The position numbers were made by a program, and so were the translations under genes. Under the pieces are notes generated by a model. It was not told the DNA's origin. It saw only the letters and a list, made by a program, of their open reading frames with translations, and searched no databases. This document shows, in pieces, positions 55,259 through 64,000 of a stretch of 64,000 nt of DNA. Origin of the DNA: Quercus robur (Eukaryota > Streptophyta > Magnoliopsida > Fagales > Fagaceae); contig NC_065543.1 in NCBI RefSeq assembly GCF_932294415.1, forward strand, positions 28,291,530 through 28,355,529. The letters are read 5' to 3'. Within the stretch, counting starts at the first letter, position 1. Every line of letters begins with the position of its first letter.

Positions 55259-57419
55259 TTATATCTGGTACTCACATTTCAAAGGAATTGTCATTCTTAC
55301 CGGACATACTCCCTGCTACTTAGAGCATTAGTATTGGTGTAGGCATTTTACTAAAATGCTAAATTTACCATCAAAATATAACAAAAGTGAGCTGCATCAG
55401 TGGAGCAAAACTCTTTTCTTTTTTTGCTATTGGGCTACAGTGCACAACCAAAGATGTTTGTGCACTGTAGGCTGTAGCTAAGATGGTAAAAGAAAAAATT
55501 AATATTTTGTTAAAAGATATATTATTTTATTGTATTGGTGGTGGTGGTGGTGGTGGTGGTTGTTTATTGTAGTAGATATATTATTTTATTGTGTTTTTTA
55601 TATTATTTTATTATGTTGAATGCTAAAATAAAACCACTAATGTTAGGTGCTTTGTAAAGGAGGTGATAAATAGATAAAGTAGTTTTTTGTAGTGTTAAAT
55701 TCCTAAAATTTTGGCACCACCAATGCCTAGTACAAAGCTATATGTATATTTGTGGTGTTTTGTGAACTTGTTTCTCTCTACCCATAGCAATTGAACAAGG
55801 TTCTTCTTGTTGCTGCTACTATAAGTCAATCTCCTCATCACTCTTATCAGTAAGTGAGCCATTCCTGTCAAACTTCACCTCAGTTATTAGTACCTCATTT
55901 GAATTAATTATTAACTGAGTGCCTCATTGGGATTAATTATCATCATGTACCTCTACTTCATTTTGTTTCAACATAAATATTTCATCAAATATGAAGTCTC
56001 TGTGAGTCACATTATTTATTTATTTTTTATTGAGATCGAATCTCAAAGATTATAGCCTTTAACACCTTTATCAAAGCCAATATATTGTTAAAGACCTAGT
56101 TTAGGGTTTGGGTTCTTTGATCATTCAAGCTAGTTGAGAATTGCTAAGGTTTAGGAATTTAAGATCCTCTAGGATTCGATAAATCTCAGAAGGGAGTGAT
56201 TTTAATGATTCAAATGATTTGTTGGGTGGAATGTGTTTAGTCTAGGGTTTATGTGGGAGAGAACTCTAGTGTTTCTAGTGGATGATGGTTTGCATGAGAT
56301 TGTTGATGATTTGTATGAATATGATTACTTTATGAGATGGCTAGCGTCCAAGAATGATACTACAATGAAATTTTAATGTGATACACTAAATTGGATTGCT
56401 TGAGTGTGTGTTTTCTGAGCGTGAGTTGAGTCCCACATCAGATGTTCACTAGGCAGATCTTGGGTTTATAATCGATTGCAAGGAGTCCCAATTGCAACTT
56501 GACTAGTTTTTTTGGGGTGTAAGTGCAGATGTGAGTACAGCTGTGACTAGTGCTTTTCTTGGGTCATTAAACTCATTACACTCGACTTCCAGAAGAATTC
56601 TTCTTCACTAAGAAACAAAAGGATTCTTCTTCAATTTCCCTACCTTAAATTTATTGCTAGATGCTTCACACGTGTAAGAGGGTCTTGGACTTGGGTTGGG
56701 ATGAGTTGAAATGCATTTTGGATAAGGCATAGTGTCAATTGGTGACATCTAAGTGCCGATTGAGGTCCTCTATTTCTCGATTGGCACTTGGGCTGGTTGC
56801 CTTGTTTTTTCTTCCATTTAGGTTGTTTCTACCCAGTCACCAACTGGATTCACTTAACCCACTATTGAATTGATTCCCTTGGTCACCAACTCACCCAGCC
56901 TAGCCCCCCAATCTCTGCGTTTTTGCTGACCCTCCTCTAAGACTCGCAAAACCTTCCTCTACCCCGTCTTCTTTATTATAGGCAATCATCCTTCTTTGAA
57001 AATTGTAGACTCCCCCACCCCTTAAAAAATTGTGACCCTCCTCTGAAAATCATGACACCCCTTTTTATCGATAATGTTGTGTTATTTTATTTTTGGTTGG
57101 ATTTAATTTCAAATATGCGAGAAATGATTTATCTAATTGATAACGTTTATGAATATGAAATAGGCAAGAAATTTTGGTTAGATTTTATATGAAATAGGTG
57201 ATATATGTTTGATTTGTAGTTATTTGGGTTTTAATTTTGGTTTGTTATGATATTGATGTCCTCTTTTTTTTCCCTTACTTGGTAAGAAAATATAGTGATT
57301 TTGTGTGTAAGCCAAATACAAAAGAATATTTTCAATGCATTTTTAGGAATGCAACCAAACACCAAAACAAGTAGTTTTCCATGAAGTTTTAAATTGAAGA
57401 TATTCTCTAATAGAAAATA

Positions 57420-57456
<37 letters not shown>

Positions 57457-58524
57457 TGACAAAACAAGTGGAATCTTAACATTAAGATTGCAACAACTAA
57501 TGATGATCATGTACAAGAACATGAATAGATTACAAATTGATTTTTCTATTTGTAATAAATTTTTTGAGAGTTCAAGTTTGGAAATGAGGCTCTTCAATAA
57601 ATTGAGGGTAAGACTGCCTACCATGATCTCTCATAAAACTCACATAAATGAGAGTTTTGTACATCAAGTATAACATTTTTTTAATAAATTTTTTCTGAAA
57701 AACTAAGAAGGTTGAAAAGTGAATATAGTCAACGAGAAGTCTAGAGGCATCGAAAATTTCACTAAATATTTCACACTATCTCTTGCTTCTAAATTGTGGT
57801 GGAACTTGGTGAGGTGAATGCTTTGGGAGTGAAATTTTCAGTGTAACTTTTTGGTGTTTGTAGCAAAACTCTATGATTAATGTAGGTGAAATATTGATAT
57901 GACATCATATGATGGAAATAGAGAGTATTAATCTCACAATTTTTAATTTGAAAGAGCTTTTGAATTGGTCTTCAAAAAAATATGTAGTTATATTTATAGC
58001 AACAACCTTTAGGTACACACCCAATTTCACTTTATGCTAATTTGTTAACTTATGATGAAAGTAACATCATTTTTACATGAGCCACTACAACTTAATAATG
58101 CACTATTCTCAACTTGACTCATTAGTTGAGTGTGGATCTAGACTATTTTATATACCATCCTTATGTCTAAAAAAAGTCTCATGATTCCAAATATTATTTT
58201 CGATTGTTTTTTTTTTGTAAATATTTGGTAGGTTTGAATTTAAGACATACTCAATATGCATATCTAACCTAACGACTTGAGCCAGAACCATAATGCTCCT
58301 ATAGCTTCAATTTGTTCTGTTCCCCATACTTGGGCTGTCAACAAATCCAAAAACAGAGAAGCTCACCAAACACACATAATTCTTTTTTCCTCTCCTTTTA
58401 GACTCCTTTAAAACTACTACATAAACCAGGGAATTTTTTCCCCTTTCTTTGTCACAGTTTTTTTTTTTTAGTCTATTCCTCATAGTCTACACTGTTATAA
58501 ACTTAAAATACAATGGCGTACAAG
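55259..58524. other. Intergenic DNA right of the hAT element
   Basis: No gene is recognised. It contains a GGT microsatellite (about 55537-55560), a nearby short direct duplication (AGATATATTATTTTATTGT), and a poly(A) tract at about 57424-57452. The last stretch includes the 3' flank of the minus-strand potassium transporter. Confidence 0.5.
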
Positions 58525-61500
58525 TTATATGGTATAGACCATACCAACCTCTACTAGAGCAGCATGAGGAATGTTCAGGGCCACTGGAGGTTGTCGGCAG
58601 TTTTTATCACAAAAAATATAAGTCATGATCAGGAATCGCTTTAGAAAGTTTGAGCCTTCACGCACTATTAAATGTGACTGGCCTAGGAAATATGCAGTAC
58701 CACTCTCCCTGGCATCAATTAGTTCTTGTAGCTCATCCCTGACAGATACCCGCATTTGAGGACAATTTTGAGGCAACATGAATCTGACCTTTTTCTTTAC
58801 AGGAACACCAATTTTATCCAATGGACTTATCTGAGAGTCATTGTTTGCCAAGCTAGCAGAACCAACTGTTGAGTCAGTATCATCTAGCGGAATCAAAGCA
58901 TTTTGTCCTGGCAATGGCTTTCCAACTACAACCATTCTTCCTTCGGGAGACGTCAAGGATTCGAAATCACTTTCTTCCATGGAAATGAATTCTCCAATTG
59001 AACGAATGATCTTTTCCTCGAAGTCATCTGTATCCCTAATGTGATCACAGTACCCGTGTCTAACAATGCAACGATAAATTCTATAATCTTTAGGTCCTAC
59101 CCGGCCTATAAGATACCTTCGACTTGGGGGGACATGAGGCTCAGCTAGAGACTTGAAGGAAACGAAAATGAGCACCTGATGAAATGCAGGTAGATTGGCA
59201 ATGAAATGTGAGAAGAAAGCTGGGATTCCAGTCACTATATCGGTGTAAATAAAGCCAATTCCAGGTATCCTAGAAACTCCAAGGCCAGGACCAAGTTCTG
59301 TTAGCCACTCTGTGGATACCTTGTTTTGTAAATCATACTCGTATTTCTTCACAGTTCCATAATGCCATGCAAGCATTAATGTCAATGACAATGCCAGAAG
59401 GACAACCAGATACCAGGCTCCCTTGTGAAAATTCAGCATACAAGCTGATAGATACATGGTCTCAACGAAGCCAAAGAATATCAGAAAACATGAAGATAGA
59501 AAAAAATTCTTCTCCCAGTACAGAGCAATTACAAGAGACATCAGACAAGTTGTTATGAGCATTCCAGAAATTACAGCCAAACCTGTGAGATATAAGTTGA
59601 GAAAATTTCAGGAGTTATTCTAGAACTAAACAACTATTTCAATTTTCATCTTACATTTATATTTTGGTCACTTTTTTTGTAATTTTTTTTTTTATCAACT
59701 TTTCTTTGACAATCCTCTTGACCATGTCATTACTCATTAGTTCCAAATTGTTCCAGTCATAAATTTTTTTCCTATATGTTAAACTTATAATCACTTTAAT
59801 TATCCTCTTGAAAAATCATGGGATATTGTTAGAAACGCATACCTGTTGCATTACCAATTCTCACAATATCATGGAAACCAATTGTGACTGTGAGGCTGAG
59901 AATCATCAATAACCAGTTGACATCTGGAATGTAAACTTGCCCATGTATCTTATCTGATGTATGAATAACTTTGGCTCTGGGAAAACAATTAAGTGCCAGG
60001 CACTGGTTTATGATGGAGAAACTGGCTGTTATGGTTGCTTGGCTTCCAACAACTGAGGCAAATAGGGATAATACACTAAAGAAATGGCGAATAGGCCCTG
60101 GACTTGCAAAGTGCTCCCATGCATTAGAAATACAATTTGCAGATAAAGAAACCACAGTAAAAAATGAAAGCAAAGTAAACTTACGAGGTACAGATTCAGT
60201 GAGATTATTAAAATCTTCAACATGCAAGTTTTTGGACATATATGCAGCCTGACCCGCATAGCATGAAATAAGAACTGGATAAATCAAGCAAACAAATGCA
60301 ATCTGCAGCAGAGGCATCATCCACAAGTTCTTTATAACTCTGACGTATAGATCCTAAAAGTGGGGAGGGAAAAAAAATGAAAAAGAAAAAGAAAAGAAAA
60401 GAAAAGGAGAGCTGTATTGAATACCTTGATTGATTTCTTTGAGAAATGGCCGAGATCTGCAAAAATGGCCTCTGATCCTGCAAAAGTAGGACATCTTGTG
60501 AAGCAACCAAAAAAGCTTCTAATAAAGAAATAAGCACATTTTCCTGTTACCAATATTAATAATTAACACTATGAGAACATAATTAAAGAAATGACCTGCT
60601 ACGCATAGAATGATGCTGCCTAATGATCTCCAACTACCAATGTCAGTATTTCTCACAAATCTGTACAGGTATACTGGGAGGATCGCATGGATGATTTGTT
60701 TGTTCCAGTAAAAGATGTTATATATGCCCACTCCACCGATAAATAGAAGCCAAATAATGATAATTGGAGCAAACATAAATCCAATCTTATGAGTCCCATA
60801 GTGCTGCAGCATGAAAAGGCATACCAATATAGCACATGCAGTGGGAACTGGTACATCTGAAACAAATAGTAAAAGTTGAAGGAAATAGGCCGATTAGTAA
60901 GGGAGCTATCTAAATCCATGAGTAACCCTATAAGAGCAATGTCATCTAGAAAGAGGAGTCACATTCACCTAATTTAAACTTTGAAACATTTGAGCAATAG
61001 AATCGTAATATCTTTTAGAAACATGTAAATTAATCAAGATGGTTTAGATGTACTCATGCTTGAAAGATGTATGAAGATTATATGACGATTAGAACCCATT
61101 TAATGGAAAGAGAAGGCTAGATCATGACTGCAAGTTTCTAGTCCACAAGAGGTATGATAAATAAAAAGTATTTTTATAAGATTACATAAGATAATGATTT
61201 GAATAAAACAGTTCTTAAACCAACTAAAATTTTAAAAATAACTTACCTTGTCAATAAATTATTTCTCTCTTGAACAGAAAAATAAAAAAATAATACTGAA
61301 TCACTTTCCTATGATGGAAACAAAAACTAGAAATAGTGGTTAGGAGTTAGGACAAAACCACTTTCCGATTCACCAAAGATAAAAATAATTTTCTTAATTT
61401 TTTTTACAAGAACCAAATCAATAATGAAGAAAAGAGGATTGCTGCAATAAGAAATTTTCCTATGCCAATTTTGGTAAAAGCGTCAAGCAAAATTAAGCAC

Positions 61501-62832
61501 ATAGGCTTACACGAGAGTGCAAGCATGCACTTGATTGAAGGATACATTTTCAAGTATAATGTATAAGACCTTTAGTAGAAAGATTCACAACAAATATTGA
61601 GAAAAAGAAAAGTTAATAAACTCAATCCTGGCCAAAGGAGGAGGGCTGAAGGGTTGTGGTAGGTTGACAACCAATGCAAAAATTAGTCATTTTTCATGAA
61701 TTGATCATGCACAGATACATGTTAGGGTGTCCCTTACTAGCGATGCACAGCATCAGAGCCCAGAATCAATAAAAGGTGGACATGTTTAGATAGGTGTCAC
61801 TTATAAGCAATGTGCTACATACAATGGAATATGATGTTCAGAATTAGGTTCAGAATTAAGTATCAGATATACACTAATTATAGTTTCATAGGAAATGAAA
61901 AGACAAAAAAAATATTTGTACATTACATCTGATTCATTACATGGTAGCTTACTTACATCTTTCTAAAGCGTTTGAGATGGACTCCTGTTTCCTTTGGGAT
62001 GAAAAATCTGGAAAGCCACAAGGTATAATATAAAATGAAACTGATGATTGACAATCCTATTAAATAATGCATAATAGTAATCCTTTGTTTCTTGAATCAA
62101 ATTTATGTCCTATTGCTAGCTCTTACATTTATGTGACATGTATGACAATGATCTCTGAATACCTGATGAAGCTGATAACACTGACAAGGATAAAAGAAAA
62201 AGAAAACAATTGAATTACGCCTAAATCAAATTAATCATGTTATGAAGAAATAAACTTCTGAAAGTAAATCTGAACTGACAAACCAGAGAGAGCTGGAGTA
62301 AGCACTCCTTCCCCAATTGTCATGCAGGAACCAAACAGAGCCAAGAACAATATAAAGTAGTGACTACTTTTATGTTTTGCTATGGTCCTCCAAGCCCTTG
62401 ATTTAACATTGACCTTGAAAGAGCTTCTCACTTCATACTGCATAACCTCATTAGCACTTGTGTCAATTGGAAGCAGGCCTACTTTGGCATGCCTGCATAA
62501 TAGTGAATACAAAGCAAAAGTACCACCTGCAATAATTTTGTTGGTGTGAATAATTCTTCCATGGCAAAATCCTGCTAAAATGATTTACAGTACTAGAGAA
62601 AATTACCCTCTCCATCATCATCAACCTTCAGTACTATAAAGGCATACTTCAGTAATGAAATGATGGTCATTGTCCAGAAAATAAAGGAAAAGAGCTCATA
62701 TACAGTCTCATCTGATTTGAGATCATTTGCAGGAATTGTCCCAAGGACATATAAGGGAGCTGTACTTATTTGACCATAAATTACTCCAAGGCTTTGAAAT
62801 GAGAAAAGGAGTGTGTGCTTCCATGTCTCCCG
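58525..62832 (-). CDS. HAK/KUP/KT-family potassium transporter (5' exon not found)
   Basis: Eight exons on the minus strand: 62607-62832, 62284-62526, 62163-62180, 61957-62007, 60596-60856, 60425-60477, 59843-60302 and 58525-59582. All have AG/GT borders and consistent phases, giving 789 residues to TAA at 58525. Landmarks in order: SLGVIYGQISTAPLYVLGT, VLKVDDDGEGGTFALYSLL, GEGVLTPALSVLSA, LQHYGTHKIGFMFAPI, GSEAIFADLGHFS, CYAGQAAYMSKN, GQVYIPDVNWLLM, GNATGLAVISGMLITT, and a long cytosolic tail ending VGMVYTI. The family imports potassium with protons through about 12 membrane spans. The usual YGD of the first span is YGQ here, and the third exon is only 18 bp. The short N-terminal exon should lie right of 62834, possibly beyond the window. 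Subfamily is uncertain; a divergent POT5-like clade is my best guess. Confidence 0.93.
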
Positions 62833-62834
62833 CT

Positions 62835-64000
62835 GTGCACATTATCAAGTTAGAAACACAGATCACACTACCAAAATATTATGAGAAATGCTGCAGTTGT
62901 AATTAACTAACAGCCTTAATAAATATCTCCTCACATTTTTGCCTTCAGATATATTCAAAAAGGCCAAGCTATCTAAATATCTGTTTCATTCATCCATTAT
63001 TTGCTACGTCTGTTCCCATATTTTGCATCAAAGCCTAGATTTTTATTGCAGACATAAAAATGGATCATTACAGAACAATGCCAAAAGGGCTTCAAACCTA
63101 ACCAAATTAGTAGACCAAGAGTAACAAAAGGCACAAATGCACACGTATTCAACTTTAAACACCAATGGGTTACACTATGGTTCTACCCTTAAGAAATAGT
63201 TCGATCTTATTAAACATCTTCTTGATCAGGAACAAATAGCAGTCTTTTGATTGTATTTAAATTAGTTAACAAGCTACTCATTACATGAGAATTTATGTCA
63301 ATGCTGAGCATTATTTGTAGTATAATACTCTCATGCCTTTCTTAAAGAATCCCCTACAGAAACTTTTATATAATGCCCCATACATTAGATAAAGTGCTCA
63401 ATGTCAAAGCTATAACAGAACTTCGTGCTACTAAGCTTTCATACATGAAGCAGAAACTTTACCATGGCATAGGATCTCGTTTGTACATACTATTTTAAAC
63501 AGTCCTAGAATTTCCTGGGCTATCTCAGTGTCATATGAACTGCTGCTATGCCATTGCTTCTTTCTTAATTAAAAACATCTACAATAAATTCAGCCTAATT
63601 AATAGTCAAGAAAAGTAATGTGTTATCATTTCCAGATTTTTGTTCAATCAGTCAGATACTTTAAAATGGTATAAATACAATAGAAGAAAAAAAATTTATA
63701 GGGACAACTTCATTACTACAGTATAAGGTATAAGGTTGGAGACTCCTGCCAACATCCCAGTATCTTCCTACAGAACAGTACTTGTGCAGGGGCAGCATAC
63801 TAGTCATATTTCTATTTGAATACCATTTATGTCTTAAACCCTGGGTTATGAAGCCTAAGTATGCACCATCAATAAAATTATTGTTCAGATGAGGGGAAAA
63901 GGAACTGATCATTATTTAATACACTCCAATTATTTTTAATTATGTAAAAAGAAAACTACTTTCTCTAAACAAAAGTAATATTTCCTCTGTAATATTTCTT
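62835..64000. other. 5' intron or upstream region of the potassium transporter
   Basis: No exon could be recognised. The transporter's first coding exon must lie here or past the window edge. The 83-codon minus-strand frame at 63661-63912 lacks any transporter-like sequence and shows no splice donor that would join it to 62832. Confidence 0.5.

Noticed and set aside
63661..63912. Candidate first exon of the potassium transporter
   Set aside because: No resemblance to HAK/KUP N-termini and no donor that joins in phase to the exon starting at 62832.

Overview
The window is nuclear DNA from a flowering plant, almost certainly a woody eudicot. The signs are AT-rich intergenic DNA, genes split into many small GT-AG exons, long microsatellites and a dense mix of plant transposons. 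The repeats gave a weak impression of Fagales, but this cannot be proven from sequence alone. No operons, CRISPR arrays, rRNA genes or functional tRNA genes are visible.

Four host genes were assembled by hand from exons. (1) Positions 43-1436, plus strand: the last three exons of PYD1, plastid dihydropyrimidine dehydrogenase. (2) Positions 18502-28628, minus strand: a complete three-exon class M KNOX gene (KNATM type, 139 codons). Its second intron is about 9 kb and full of transposons, so it is invisible to simple ORF scanning. (3) Positions 42332-49312, plus strand: a complete eight-exon PIG-F gene for GPI-anchor synthesis (220 codons). (4) Positions 58525-62832, minus strand: eight exons of a HAK/KUP/KT potassium transporter (789 codons seen) whose first exon was not found. 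These genes have unrelated housekeeping, developmental and transport roles.

Most of the rest is mobile DNA. Region 2.0-4.1 kb holds a foldback element, a SINE and a hAT-type miniature element with a perfect 8-bp target duplication. Region 4.96-11.2 kb is a decayed Ty1/copia element (TSD GGTCC) split by a nested 1.1-kb solo LTR (TSD GAAAG). Region 11.9-12.2 kb is a Mutator-like MITE with a 10-bp TSD. Region 12.5-17.6 kb is a young Ty1/copia element (TSD GATAA; its LTRs differ at 4 of 182 sites) with only three nonsense codons. Region 19.4-22.7 kb, inside the KNATM intron, is an older relative of it. Region 31-34.7 kb is a stack of local duplications and nested small elements. Region 34.7-37.9 kb is a truncated Ty3/gypsy element, probably of the Tat lineage. 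Region 49.8-51.8 kb is a decayed copia element with an unusual LTR arrangement. Region 52.79-55.25 kb is a 2.46-kb non-autonomous hAT element (exact TSD CTCATGCC, TIR TAGGACTGA) that appears to carry a captured exon of a plant O-fucosyltransferase gene.

No wholly new biochemical system was found. The most notable items are the hAT element with captured gene sequence, the KNATM gene with a transposon-filled intron and microsatellite-bordered splice donor, a foldback family rich in CTCGAG/TCGAGTTT motifs, and a potassium transporter with an 18-bp micro-exon and a Gln where the family usually has Asp.
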